This document shows, piece by piece, positions 1 to 8,272 of a stretch of 39,727 nucleotides of DNA (its first letter is position 1; each line of letters starts with the position of its first letter). The translations under genes were made by a program, and so were the position numbers. The stretch lies in contig JANYBL010000033.1 in NCBI GenBank assembly GCA_025360815.1, forward strand, positions 1 through 39,727, read 5' to 3'. Origin of the DNA: Burkholderiales bacterium. GTDB lineage: Bacteria > Pseudomonadota > Gammaproteobacteria > Burkholderiales > Usitatibacteraceae. The notes beneath the pieces were generated by a model. It was given only the letters and a program-made list of their open reading frames with translations, searched no databases and had not been told where the DNA came from.

Positions 1-470
1 TGCAACAAACGAAGCGATTCACCATACTGCCGCCCAAAACCAACCGGGTGGCCACGCCTACCACGGTATGCAGGAACGACAATTTGATTTTTTGTTGTTA
101 AAGCTTCATACACGACGCGAATCGTTTCAACCTCAACATACGGCATATCACCCAACGCAATAATCCAGCCATCCGCATCCAGACTGGCATTCACACCGGC
201 GGCAATGCTGGTGCCCATGCCCTCATGCGCACGCTCGTTGACGACCACTTGGCAACCGCAGTCGTCTAGAACGCGGATGAGCTTCTCGTCGCGATGGGTG
301 ACGGCAATGACACGGCCAACGGCGTGCAGCAAATTGGCGGCGCTGACTTCAATCACACGCTTGCCGCCGTAGTTGGGCAATTCTGCAAGAAGCTTTTGTG
401 AACCCCGCGCGGAATTTGCCGCTGAAAAGCGGCTAGATTTACCTGCTGCGAGCAAAATACCGACGCGCAA
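1..470 (-). CDS. mocA: MocA-like molybdenum cofactor cytidylyltransferase (partial, C-terminus outside window)
   Basis: Reading the minus strand gives a nucleotidyltransferase N-terminus, GILLAAGKSSRFS, the nucleotide-binding signature of MobA/MocA-type NTP transferases, then a GDMPYV metal/nucleotide motif and a GHPVGFG segment typical of MocA. MocA-family enzymes attach CMP to Mo-molybdopterin, giving the cytosine dinucleotide cofactor used by xanthine-dehydrogenase-family enzymes. About 156 codons are visible and the frame runs off the left edge. The frame opens after a TGA and has no ATG; TTG at 470 (before CGC GTC GGT) or TTG at 482 are the candidate starts, and neither has a clear Shine-Dalgarno, so the start is uncertain. 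The gene lies 4 nt after, or overlaps by 8 nt, the end of xdhC and is the last visible gene of the IorAB operon, which fits a role in cofactor supply for those enzymes. Confidence 0.85.
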   Translation of the reverse strand, partial: MRVGILLAAGKSSRFSAANSARGSQKLLAELPNYGGKRVIEVSAANLLHAVGRVIAVTHRDEKLIRVLDDCGCQVVVNERAHEGMGTSIAAGVNASLDADGWIIALGDMPYVEVETIRVVYEALTTKNQIVVPAYRGRRGHPVGFGRQYGESLRLL

Positions 471-474
471 AATA

Positions 475-1461
475 TTAGGCAACGGAAGGGCGTGATAAAT
501 TCACCACACGTTCCAGCGCTATCTGGTTCCTGGCGGCGACCAGCTCGGCCAAAATCGCGATGGCAATTTCAGGGGGGGTGCGACTGCCAATGCTAAGCCC
601 CACCGGGCCGTGCAGCGCCGCGACTTGGGCAGTCGTCAACCCAAATACCTCAAACTCGCGCAAGCGTTTCCGGCGCTCGTCGTTCGTCTTAAGGGAGCCC
701 ACCGCACCGACGTAAAAGGCATTGGTTTTAAGCGCTTCCATCAACGCCATATCATCAAGCTTCGGGTCGTGCGAGACGGTAACAATGACGGTGCGGGGAT
801 CGGGCTTGAACGCGATCACGCAATCGTCTGGCATGCCATCAACAAAAATAGAACTGCTCACCCGCCATGCACTGCGGTACTCATCACGCGGATCGCAAAC
901 GAAGACCTGAAAATCGAGCGTTGCCGCGACTTCCGCCAAGTAACGCGCGATTTCAGACGCGCCAATGATGAGCATCCGCCAGCGCGGACCATGAATGCAG
1001 GTAAACGTTTGCGTCGTACGCGCGGTCGTATCAGTCGGTGCCGCTTCGCGATGTTGCCAAGCCCCGCTTTCCAAATCAACAATCCGTGCAAAAACTTCGC
1101 CCGCTTTTATTTTGGCAAAAAGTTTGTCGAGTGCACCGATGGTCAATGCCGACTCAATCAACACTTCCAGTTCGCCACCACAGGGCAAGCCGAAACGGCG
1201 CGCTTCATCGGCGGTGACACCATAGCATTGCAGGATCGGTTTAGTACCCGCGAATGTATGACGACGCAAAATTAAATCATCTTCAATACAGCCGCCTGAA
1301 ACCGAACCAACGATAATGCCGTCATCTCGCATGGCCATGAGTGAACCGGGCGGTCGCGGGCTGGCCCCGAAGGTTTGGGTGACCGTCACAAGCCACATCG
1401 TGCGGCCCTCGGCAAGCCACTGTCGTGCATGGGTGAGAACTTCTAGGTCTAGGCTTTGCAT
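475..1461 (-). CDS. xdhC: XdhC/CoxI family molybdenum-cofactor maturation protein
   Basis: A 328-residue protein with the two usual parts. The N-terminal XdhC/CoxI domain carries [13 protein letters not shown] (about residues 31-43) and the family hallmark [12 protein letters not shown] (about 52-63). A C-terminal Rossmann-like XdhC_C domain starts near residue 160 ([14 protein letters not shown]) and contains HDPKLDD and GAVGS. XdhC-family proteins bind sulfurated molybdenum cofactor and deliver it to the large subunits of xanthine-dehydrogenase-type enzymes; they are chaperones, not part of the mature enzyme. It sits 92 nt downstream of the second IorB gene and directly before the mocA-like gene, so it most likely serves the two IorAB pairs of this operon. 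Length is normal for the family. Confidence 0.9.
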   Translation of the reverse strand: MQSLDLEVLTHARQWLAEGRTMWLVTVTQTFGASPRPPGSLMAMRDDGIIVGSVSGGCIEDDLILRRHTFAGTKPILQCYGVTADEARRFGLPCGGELEVLIESALTIGALDKLFAKIKAGEVFARIVDLESGAWQHREAAPTDTTARTTQTFTCIHGPRWRMLIIGASEIARYLAEVAATLDFQVFVCDPRDEYRSAWRVSSSIFVDGMPDDCVIAFKPDPRTVIVTVSHDPKLDDMALMEALKTNAFYVGAVGSLKTNDERRKRLREFEVFGLTTAQVAALHGPVGLSIGSRTPPEIAIAILAELVAARNQIALERVVNLSRPSVA

Positions 1462-1553
1462 CTGCTCGTCATTTTGCGCGGATCGAAAATTAGAAGAATC
1501 ACCGTCGCGGGGCCTCGGCTACACGCTGAATACGACCGGCCGTATTTAAAAAA

Positions 1554-3812
1554 TCAAGCCTTCGTTAAATCAACTTGCGACAACGGCAGCGACCGAATGC
1601 GCTTGCCTGTCGCCGCAAAAATCGCATTGCACAGGGCAGGCGCTAGCGGAGGCGTGCCGGGCTCACCGACGCCGCCGGGCGCAGCGTCATTGCCAGTTAA
1701 GTAAACCTCAATGGCTGGAATATCGCCAATCCGCGAAACGGGGTAGTCGTGGAAATTGGATTGCACGACTGCCCCGTTTTCAATCGTGATGCGCCCGTAG
1801 CGCGCCGCATCGAGCCCGGTGACAATCGCCGATTGCATTTGCGCTTTGACAATTTCCGGATGCACTGCCAAACCGACGTCGGCCGCGCAAACGACCTTAT
1901 GAACTTTCAGGTTGCCGGCATTGACGGAAACCTCCACGACTTGCGCAACAAATCCACCGAAGCATTCGGCAAAGGCGATGCCTCGGAAACGACCGACTGG
2001 CGCGGACTTCGACCAATTTGCCTTCTCGGCAGCCAATTCCAACACCGCGCGTTGACGCGGATGTTTAGCCATTAAATCACGGCGATATTCGAACGGATCG
2101 CGCTTTGCCAGATGCGCCAATTCATCAACAAAACCTTCCGTAATGAACGCGTTTTGCGAGCTACCGACACTGCGCCAAAACCCGACCGGCACATGGGTAT
2201 TGACGGTTGCGAGCTCACATAAAAAATTCGGCACATCATAGGGCAAGGTTGACGCACCTTCAGTAGAAGAGCCGTCTAAACCATTCTTGATGTTTTGCGG
2301 CGCACGGCGTGCCAGAATCGATGAGCCGACAATACGGTGAGCCCAGGCGCTGGGCATGCCTTTATCATCAAGTGCTGCTTTGAACACGTTGTAGGTCATC
2401 GGGCGATAAAAATCGTGGCGCATGTCGTCTTCACGCGTCCAAATAATTTTCACTGGTGCGTTGAGTTGTTTGGAAAGCTCCACCGCTTCGGCCACAAAAT
2501 CCAGTTCCGAACGGCGGCCAAAACCACCCCCTAAAAATTTAGTGTGAATGTGAACTTGATGCTTGGTCAGGCCACTTGCGGCTACCGCCGAGTTTTCTGA
2601 AATACTGGGCGATTGTGTGCCTGTCCAAACATCGCAGCGGTCCTCCTGCGCTGCTGCCTGCCCTCGCGTTTTCACGCCCATCTGGACCCAGGCGGTGCAA
2701 TTCATTGGCTCCATCGTGGCGTGTGCCAAGTAGGGTGTTTCGTAAACGGCTTCGATGATGTTGGCCGATTTTCCGATCACCTCAGCGGCGTTACCCACCT
2801 CCCGCACCTTGATGCCCGGTGCTTTCGATGCAGCAATAAACTGCTCGCGAATGGACGCGGTTGAGACTTTATCGGCCGCATTTTCTTTCCATTTAATGTT
2901 GAGCTGCTCACGGCCTTTCATGGCTGCCCACGTGTTGTCGGCCACCACCGCCACACCAGCGGCGATTTCGACGACGTTGGTTACACCCTTAATTTTTTTA
3001 GCGGCCGTCGCATCAAACGATGCAACCTGCGCACCAAACACGGGCGGACGCGCCACCATGGCGATTTTCATACCGGGAATTTTGACGTCAATCCCGTATT
3101 CCGCTGATCCGTTGGTTTTGGCGGGCACATCAAAACGCTTCGGTGATGTGCCAATGATGTTAAAGGCGCTGCGATCTTTGAGAGGCGGCTCGTTTGGCAC
3201 GGGCTGTTTGGCGGCGGCCTCAGCCAGCGCGCCAAATGATGATTTTTTATCGCCGAACAACACAAAACTATTTTCAACGCGGCACAGTTTTGCATTCACG
3301 TTCCACTGTTTGGCAGCAGCCGCAACCAGCATTTCGCGCGCAGACGCGGCACCGCGCCGGTAAAGCGGCATGAGCCTGCGTTGCGAACCTGAGCCACCCG
3401 TCGATTGAATGCCGCCGGGCAACGCAAACGCGAGATCATTTGGCGCTTGCTCCCAGCCCACAGTCGACCAATCAGCACCCAACTCGTCTGCTAGCACCAT
3501 CGCTAAACCTGTTGAGATACCCTGCCCCATCTCAGATTGCCCCACCACGAGGGTGATGCGATTGTCGGCGCTAATTTTGATGAACGGATTGATACGTTGC
3601 GGATTTTTCGCCGCCGCGCCGTCGTTTGCGCCCGGCACACCCGCCACCGCCCAAGCGCCGGTCGAGTTCAGACCCAACTGAAAAGCCACCACGCTGGCGA
3701 GGCCAGCACTTGATTTAAAGAAGCCGCGACGGGCAGCATTAGATTTTGCGTTTCTATTTTCCATCAAATTTTCCATCGGATTTTGCGTCGAATTTTTCAT
3801 GGTGTTTTTCAT
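1554..3812 (-). CDS. iorB: Molybdopterin-binding subunit of IorB-type oxidoreductase (copy 1)
   Basis: A 752-residue protein of the isoquinoline 1-oxidoreductase beta / aldehyde dehydrogenase molybdopterin-binding family. A Tat-type twin-arginine motif (ARRGFFK, near residues 28-34) and a hydrophobic stretch indicate export of the folded cofactor-loaded enzyme to the periplasm. Family signatures include [18 protein letters not shown] and, near the C-terminus, [14 protein letters not shown], which carries the catalytic glutamate of the xanthine oxidase superfamily. It pairs with the 2Fe-2S subunit encoded just upstream. There is no FAD-binding middle subunit in the operon, as in IorAB, so electrons probably pass to another acceptor. 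The substrate cannot be read from sequence. The first 20 residues are five tetrapeptide repeats with several possible ATG starts, so the true start may be internal (for example the Met at residue 13 or 17). Confidence 0.88.
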   Translation of the reverse strand: MKNTMKNSTQNPMENLMENRNAKSNAARRGFFKSSAGLASVVAFQLGLNSTGAWAVAGVPGANDGAAAKNPQRINPFIKISADNRITLVVGQSEMGQGISTGLAMVLADELGADWSTVGWEQAPNDLAFALPGGIQSTGGSGSQRRLMPLYRRGAASAREMLVAAAAKQWNVNAKLCRVENSFVLFGDKKSSFGALAEAAAKQPVPNEPPLKDRSAFNIIGTSPKRFDVPAKTNGSAEYGIDVKIPGMKIAMVARPPVFGAQVASFDATAAKKIKGVTNVVEIAAGVAVVADNTWAAMKGREQLNIKWKENAADKVSTASIREQFIAASKAPGIKVREVGNAAEVIGKSANIIEAVYETPYLAHATMEPMNCTAWVQMGVKTRGQAAAQEDRCDVWTGTQSPSISENSAVAASGLTKHQVHIHTKFLGGGFGRRSELDFVAEAVELSKQLNAPVKIIWTREDDMRHDFYRPMTYNVFKAALDDKGMPSAWAHRIVGSSILARRAPQNIKNGLDGSSTEGASTLPYDVPNFLCELATVNTHVPVGFWRSVGSSQNAFITEGFVDELAHLAKRDPFEYRRDLMAKHPRQRAVLELAAEKANWSKSAPVGRFRGIAFAECFGGFVAQVVEVSVNAGNLKVHKVVCAADVGLAVHPEIVKAQMQSAIVTGLDAARYGRITIENGAVVQSNFHDYPVSRIGDIPAIEVYLTGNDAAPGGVGEPGTPPLAPALCNAIFAATGKRIRSLPLSQVDLTKA
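3753..3812 (-). repeat. Five 12-bp tandem units forming the N-terminus of IorB copy 1
   Basis: The first 60 coding bases are five units of the form ATG-(A/G)AA-AA(C/T)-NNN, translated [20 protein letters not shown]. Four of the five units contain an in-frame ATG. The segment precedes the Tat motif and is not part of any conserved domain, so unit gain or loss by slippage would keep the frame and change only the leader length and the number of available starts. Confidence 0.85.
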
Positions 3813-3850
3813 TCAAGCTAATTCAAACCAATTCAAACCAATTCAAGCCA
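3811..3850. repeat. Four 10-bp tandem repeats in the iorA-iorB junction
   Basis: Plus-strand units at 3811, 3821, 3831 and 3841 read ATTCAAGCTA, ATTCAAACCA, ATTCAAACCA, ATTCAAGCCA. They fill the whole 30-nt gap between the two genes of the first pair, overlapping the iorA stop codon at one end and the first bases of iorB at the other. No ordinary Shine-Dalgarno is left in front of iorB ATG 3812, so translation may depend on coupling or on a downstream start. Confidence 0.85.
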
Positions 3851-4304
3851 GTTTCTGGGCGGCATCTTTAATCGCACCGCGAATCATGTTGTAGGTACCA
3901 CAACGGCAAATATTGCCCGCCATGGCGCTATCAATATCGGAATCAGTTGGTTTTTTATTTTTCACCAACAACGCCGTCGCACTCATGATTTGCCCCGACT
4001 GGCAGTAGCCACATTGCGGCACTTGCGCCTCGATCCATGCATCGCGCACCACCTTACCCACTTTGGTTTCCACCATCGCCTCAATCGTGGTGACGCTCTT
4101 CCCCGCAATACTGTTCACGGGCGTGACGCAGGCGCGAACTGGCTCACCATTGACTTGCACCGTGCAAGCGCCGCAAAGCGCCATGCCGCAACCGTATTTG
4201 GTACCGGTCAATCCGACAAAATCACGAATCGCCCAGAGCAACGGCATATCGGGCGCGACATCGAGCGTTTGTTTTTTGCCATTTAATTGAAATGTAATGG
4301 GCAT
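3843..4304 (-). CDS. iorA: 2Fe-2S subunit of IorA-type oxidoreductase (copy 1)
   Basis: A 153-residue protein with the standard two-cluster layout of molybdenum hydroxylase small subunits. The N-terminal plant-ferredoxin-like cluster has [12 protein letters not shown] (about residues 38-49) and a later Cys in VRACV. The C-terminal helical cluster has CGYCQSGQ (about 97-104) and NICRCGTY (about 131-138). It carries electrons from the molybdenum centre of its IorB partner. It has no signal peptide of its own, as usual: it would be co-exported with the Tat-signal-bearing large subunit. Length is normal for IorA. It is encoded immediately upstream of iorB copy 1 and 159 nt downstream of iorB copy 2. 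Confidence 0.92.
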   Translation of the reverse strand: MPITFQLNGKKQTLDVAPDMPLLWAIRDFVGLTGTKYGCGMALCGACTVQVNGEPVRACVTPVNSIAGKSVTTIEAMVETKVGKVVRDAWIEAQVPQCGYCQSGQIMSATALLVKNKKPTDSDIDSAMAGNICRCGTYNMIRGAIKDAAQKLA

Positions 4305-4397
4305 GTTCGATCCAAATAATTGATGAAATTCTTTAAAAAGTGCGGGGCGTTGTTAAGTTTTTCTGTCGGTCATCTATTGCGCCGCATTGGCTGCGCC

Positions 4398-4433
4398 GCA
4401 AATACCGTGCGGCATGAACTACGCGGTATTTGC
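4398..4433. other. Perfect 10-bp inverted repeat between the two IorAB pairs
   Basis: GCAAATACCG at 4398-4407 and CGGTATTTGC at 4424-4433 can form a 10-bp stem with a 16-nt loop. It lies in the 159-nt gap between iorB copy 2 and iorA copy 1. No run of T follows on the minus strand, so it is not a classical intrinsic terminator. It could stabilise or process the mRNA and set the relative expression of the two pairs. Function is inference. Confidence 0.5.
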
Positions 4434-4463
4434 GCCACAATATTAACGGCGCGTTTGCGATGC

Positions 4464-6734
4464 TTATACGGCCTTCGCCGCCTCGTCCAAATTGAACGGC
4501 ATCGTCCGCAGCCGCTTGCCGGTCAACGCAAACACCGCGTTCGCCACAGCCGGGGCAATCGGTGGCGTGCCCGGCTCACCGACACCGGTAGGCAATGCTG
4601 CGCCCGTTTCCATGATATGGACGCTGATCGTCGGCATTTCACCCATACGCAGCACCGGATAATCGTGGAAGTTCGATTGCTCCACCACGCCGTCTTTTAG
4701 GGTAATGTTGCCGTAGAGTGCAGCCGACAAACCAAACACCACAGCGCTTTCCACCTGCGCCTTAATCGTCAGCGGGTTCACCGCCAAGCCGCAATCGAAA
4801 GCCGATGTCACGCGATGCACCTTGATCTGGCCTTTTTCGACCGACACTTCAGCCACGTGCGCACACACACTACCAAAGCTTTCGTGCACGGCAACGCCTC
4901 TCGCGCGGCCTGCCGGAAGCGCAGAACCCCAGCCCGATTTTTCAGCAGCTGTGTTGAGCACATTCAGTACGCGCGGCTGTTTGGCGAGGTAGCCACGACG
5001 GAATTCCACGGGGTCCTTCCCGGCCGCTTTGGCCAAATCGTCCATCATCGATTCCATCACAAACGCGGTGTGGGTATGGCCGACAGAACGCCACCACAGC
5101 ACTGGCACGCCGGTCTTGGTGGTGTGCAGCGTGACGTTCATATTGGGGATTTCATAAGGGGTATCGGTCACACCTTCGGTGGACGTACTATCGATGCCGT
5201 TTTTCACGGCAAACCCCTCAAACGGTGAACCGATCATGATCGATTGGCCAACGATGGTGTGATTCCAACCCGCGATTTTATCCGCCGAATCCAAGCCAAC
5301 CGACACACGATGCACGAACATCGAACGATAATAGCCACCTTTAATGTCGTCTTCGCGGGTCCAAATGGTCTTCACCGGCACCTTGGCTTGCTTGGCGATT
5401 TCAACTGCTTCAACAATGTAATCCGACGCCAAATTGGCTCTGCGTCCGAAGCCGCCACCAGCGATCATGGTGTTGATTTTGACTTGCTCAGGCTTCAGGC
5501 CTGCGACCCTTGCCGCGGCCCCTTGATCAACGGTCTGGAATTGCGTTCCAGACCAAATTTCGCAACCGGGTTTATCACCATCCTGGCTAAATCGTACCGT
5601 GCAATTTAACGGCTCCATCGGTGCGTGCGCCAAGTAAGGCACCTCAAACTCGGCATTCACCGTTTTCGCTGCGGCTTTTAATGCATCGCCATTGCTCACA
5701 CGTTCGCTCGGCAAGCCCGGCTTGGCTGCCAGCTCACGGTAGCTCTGGCGCATATCAACCGTGCTGGCTTTCGACGCGTCTTCCATGTTCCATTCGACCA
5801 CCAATGCGTCGCACCCCGTTTTCGCGGCCCAAAACGTTTTGGCCACCACTGCGACGCCATTGGCAATCTGCACCACATGCGTGACACCTGGTATGCCATT
5901 GACTTTATCGGCGTTGAATTTCTTAACGGTGGCACCGAATGCAGGCGGCCGTTTGATCACGGCCACATGCAGATTCGGCACCGTTTTAGCGGTGATATCG
6001 ATACCAAATTGCGCGGTGCCGTTAACCTTGGCAGGTGCATCGACACGCCGGGTGGGCTTGCCGATGATCTTGAAATTTTTGGCGTCTTTTAACATCACGA
6101 TATCTGGCACTGGCAGCTTGTTCGCAGCTTCAGCCAGTGCGCCAAACGGCGCGCGTTGTTTGGCCGGGCCGATAACGAAACCGTTCTCGGTGCGGCACTG
6201 TTCTGGCGTTACTTTCCATTGCTTAGCCGCAGCGGAAACCAGCATCGCACGGGCGGTCGCACCAACGGTGCGCATTTGCATCCATGAATTGTTCACTGAG
6301 CTGGAGCCGCCTGTCATTTGCATCCCAAAATTGACGTGGGCGTAGGCCGGATTGGCTGGCGCTAACTCGGCACGAATTTTCGTCCAATCGCAATCCAGCT
6401 CTTCGGCAACCAGCATCGGCAGGGATGTCATGACGCCCTGGCCAAACTCAAGATGCTTAACCTGCACCGTCACAGCACCGTCTTTGGCAATGCGCAGGAA
6501 CGCATTGGGGGCGGTGTTGGCCTTCGGTGGCTGCTGCGCGTTTGCCATTTTATTGCCCATCGGCAAGGTGAAACCGATGACTAAGCCGCCGCTGGTGAGA
6601 GCAGTCGTTTTTAAGAAATCGCGACGTGTTAAGGATGATCGCTTTGGCAGTGCTGCGCGGGACGCGCGGCTGGCGTCGGCGGTATCAGGGAATTCGGAAT
6701 TCAACACAGTTGGTTGCAGTAGGATCGATTTCAT
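4464..6734 (-). CDS. iorB: Molybdopterin-binding subunit of IorB-type oxidoreductase (copy 2)
   Basis: A 756-residue paralogue of the other large subunit in this operon. A clear Tat motif (TRRDFLK, near residues 37-43) precedes a hydrophobic segment, so it is expected in the periplasm or attached to the membrane from outside. Signatures: [42 protein letters not shown] and, near the C-terminus, [13 protein letters not shown] with the catalytic Glu. Its ATG overlaps the stop of its 2Fe-2S partner (ATGA, 6731-6734), so translation is coupled and a 1:1 complex is likely. Clear divergence from copy 1 (different leader, many substitutions) suggests different substrates rather than recent duplication. 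The substrate is unknown. Confidence 0.9.
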   Translation of the reverse strand: MKSILLQPTVLNSEFPDTADASRASRAALPKRSSLTRRDFLKTTALTSGGLVIGFTLPMGNKMANAQQPPKANTAPNAFLRIAKDGAVTVQVKHLEFGQGVMTSLPMLVAEELDCDWTKIRAELAPANPAYAHVNFGMQMTGGSSSVNNSWMQMRTVGATARAMLVSAAAKQWKVTPEQCRTENGFVIGPAKQRAPFGALAEAANKLPVPDIVMLKDAKNFKIIGKPTRRVDAPAKVNGTAQFGIDITAKTVPNLHVAVIKRPPAFGATVKKFNADKVNGIPGVTHVVQIANGVAVVAKTFWAAKTGCDALVVEWNMEDASKASTVDMRQSYRELAAKPGLPSERVSNGDALKAAAKTVNAEFEVPYLAHAPMEPLNCTVRFSQDGDKPGCEIWSGTQFQTVDQGAAARVAGLKPEQVKINTMIAGGGFGRRANLASDYIVEAVEIAKQAKVPVKTIWTREDDIKGGYYRSMFVHRVSVGLDSADKIAGWNHTIVGQSIMIGSPFEGFAVKNGIDSTSTEGVTDTPYEIPNMNVTLHTTKTGVPVLWWRSVGHTHTAFVMESMMDDLAKAAGKDPVEFRRGYLAKQPRVLNVLNTAAEKSGWGSALPAGRARGVAVHESFGSVCAHVAEVSVEKGQIKVHRVTSAFDCGLAVNPLTIKAQVESAVVFGLSAALYGNITLKDGVVEQSNFHDYPVLRMGEMPTISVHIMETGAALPTGVGEPGTPPIAPAVANAVFALTGKRLRTMPFNLDEAAKAV

Positions 6735-7240
6735 GATGAAGCCTTCGCTTTCCGGGCCGCTTTGGTGGCAGGCGCTGACGCAGCTGAACCACTTGCTGCC
6801 GCAGTTTTAATCGCTGCACGAACGCGGTTATACGTCCCACAACGGCAAATATTGCCGCTCATTGCGGCATCGATCTCAGTATCCGTCGGCGCTTTGTTTT
6901 TGGTCAACAATGCTGTTGCCGACATGATCTGCCCGGACTGACAATAGCCGCACTGGACGACGTCCTCAGCAATCCATGCGTCTTGTACTTTTTTCCCAAC
7001 CGGCGTTTTACCGATCTCTTCAATCGTGACCACCCGTTTGCCCGCCATCGCCGAGATTGGCATCGAACAGGCGCGGACAGGCTCGCCGTTTACGAGCACC
7101 GTACACGCGCCGCAAAGCGCCATACCGCAGCCGAATTTGGTGCCGGTCATCGAAAGGTTATCGCGCAAGAACCAGAGCAGCGGTGTGGTGGGCGAAATAT
7201 CGGTTTCCAATCGTTCGCCGTTGACAGTAAAGCGGATCAT
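6731..7240 (-). CDS. iorA: 2Fe-2S subunit of IorA-type oxidoreductase (copy 2), first gene of the operon
   Basis: A 169-residue small subunit starting [13 protein letters not shown] place the start at 7240 because a GGAG Shine-Dalgarno lies 7 nt upstream and the family normally begins here; a longer frame to 7303 adds 21 unconserved residues. Both 2Fe-2S clusters are present: [12 protein letters not shown] with VRACS, then CGYCQSGQ and NICRCGTY. It differs from copy 1 by an Ala/Lys/Ser-rich C-terminal tail of about 25 residues that ends inside the iorB start codon. As the first gene of the minus-strand operon it should carry the main promoter in the stretch upstream. Confidence 0.92.
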   Translation of the reverse strand: MIRFTVNGERLETDISPTTPLLWFLRDNLSMTGTKFGCGMALCGACTVLVNGEPVRACSMPISAMAGKRVVTIEEIGKTPVGKKVQDAWIAEDVVQCGYCQSGQIMSATALLTKNKAPTDTEIDAAMSGNICRCGTYNRVRAAIKTAAASGSAASAPATKAARKAKASS

Positions 7241-7274
7241 GGGATTCTCCAAAGGTGAAATAAGATCAGGTGTT

Positions 7275-7316
7275 TTGAATGAGGAACTTCGAATGACATA
7301 CATCGAATGAGGTGCC
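7275..7316. repeat. Three direct repeats at 14-bp spacing in the iorA2 leader
   Basis: TTGAATGA (7275), TCGAATGA (7289) and TCGAATGA (7303) are spaced exactly 14 bp apart, 35-70 bp upstream of the iorA2 start codon. They could be a regulator's iterated site or the remains of a 14-bp tandem repeat; the intervening bases are less conserved, which slightly favours a site. Confidence 0.5.
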
Positions 7317-7485
7317 GCGAATTCGGTTGCTGATCAGAAACAAAAAACAGAGCAACAGAGCAACAACAAAAACAGAAAAGCGCAGCGATACAAAACAGGA
7401 ATACTGCAACTGCCCAAAATAGCGCAAAGGCAGGTGCCTAACTTGTTAACAAACCGGCTATTGCCCGGCGGTTTTGCGTTCATTT

Positions 7486-7533
7486 GCAACGCCACCTGCA
7501 ACGCCGCCTCCAACGCCACCTGCAACGCCACGT
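7486..7533. repeat. Four 12-bp tandem repeats
   Basis: Units GCAACGCCACCT, GCAACGCCGCCT, CCAACGCCACCT and GCAACGCCACGT run back to back from 7486, followed by a degenerate fifth unit. Non-coding; same unit length as arrays elsewhere in the window. Confidence 0.85.
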
Positions 7534-7774
7534 ACTGCCGCCTTTTGCATTGCATTGCATGCACCAATGCAGCAACAGCATTCGAAACAATACCAATCAA
7601 AAGTTTACGCTAGTTGCGTGACAAAATGAATCCTCCCCGAAGCGCCCCGCCTCGGTCGTATCCGGCCAACGTTTTCGGTGGATCGAACCAAAATTGAGCC
7701 TTCGCCTAAATGCGCCCTCAAAGCCGCCCCAACAAGGTATGTCGTAGTATTATCATTACAAGTAAAAAAACGGA

Positions 7775-8272
7775 ATGTCCATGCGCAAAAAAACGCCAAA
7801 AATTCTCTTTCCGCAAGCGAGCGATTGCGAGGCTGCTTTTTATGATGCCTTCGAGCGGGCCGATCTCAATGCCATGATGGCGGTGTGGGCAGACGAGCCA
7901 TCGATCGTCTGCATACATCCGCAAGGTCCGCGTTTGGCGGGGAGTTCGGCGATACGCGAAAGTTTTGCGGAGATTTTTTCGCACGGCCCGAGCACCGAGC
8001 TGCAAGTCAGCGAACTGCGCAAACAACAAAGCCAAACCCTAGCGATTCACAATGTTTACGAGACCTACATGATGAAAACGGCCGTCAGCATGAGGCCCGG
8101 TTCGGAACCCGGCGCCGGCCGCCCGGCATTGCTGCCCGACATGCCGCCGGTGTTAGCCACCAATATTTATCTCCTCACCCCGCACGGTTGGCGGATTATT
8201 TTGCACCACGCCTCGCTATCGCCACGCGGCACGACGGCTGAAGAACAAGGTGTCGCACGGATTTTGCACTGA
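7775..8272 (+). CDS. NTF2-like (SnoaL/DUF4440-type) protein
   Basis: A 165-residue protein resembling small bacterial ketosteroid-isomerase-like proteins of the NTF2 superfamily: EAAFYDAFERADLNAMMAVWADE, then IVCIHPQGPRLAGSSAIRESFAEIF, then a C-terminal strand pattern ending WRIILHHASLSPRG. This fold is a cone-shaped barrel used for many small-molecule binding or enzymatic tasks; no specific function can be read. No signal peptide, so cytoplasmic. Its TGA overlaps the ATG of the next gene (TGATG), so the two are translated together. A second ATG two codons downstream (MRKK) is an alternative start; neither has a strong Shine-Dalgarno. Confidence 0.8.
   Translation: MSMRKKTPKILFPQASDCEAAFYDAFERADLNAMMAVWADEPSIVCIHPQGPRLAGSSAIRESFAEIFSHGPSTELQVSELRKQQSQTLAIHNVYETYMMKTAVSMRPGSEPGAGRPALLPDMPPVLATNIYLLTPHGWRIILHHASLSPRGTTAEEQGVARILH

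Larger units (their letters stand above)
7241..7774. other. Divergent intergenic region between the IorAB operon and the NTF2-like gene
   Basis: About 530 bases without a convincing gene; it must hold promoters for both directions, but I see no strong -35/-10 pair. It contains a 14-bp periodic repeat next to iorA2, an A/C-rich stretch around 7340-7380 with repeated CAACAGAG-like units, and a 12-bp tandem array at 7486-7533. The minus-strand open frame at 7334-7600 is built from these repeats and is not believable as a protein. Confidence 0.6.

Noticed and set aside
610-1275. 221-residue plus-strand frame across xdhC
   Set aside because: Antisense shadow of the well-supported xdhC gene.
7334-7600. 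88-residue minus-strand frame upstream of iorA2
   Set aside because: Made largely from simple repeats, with no conserved sequence.
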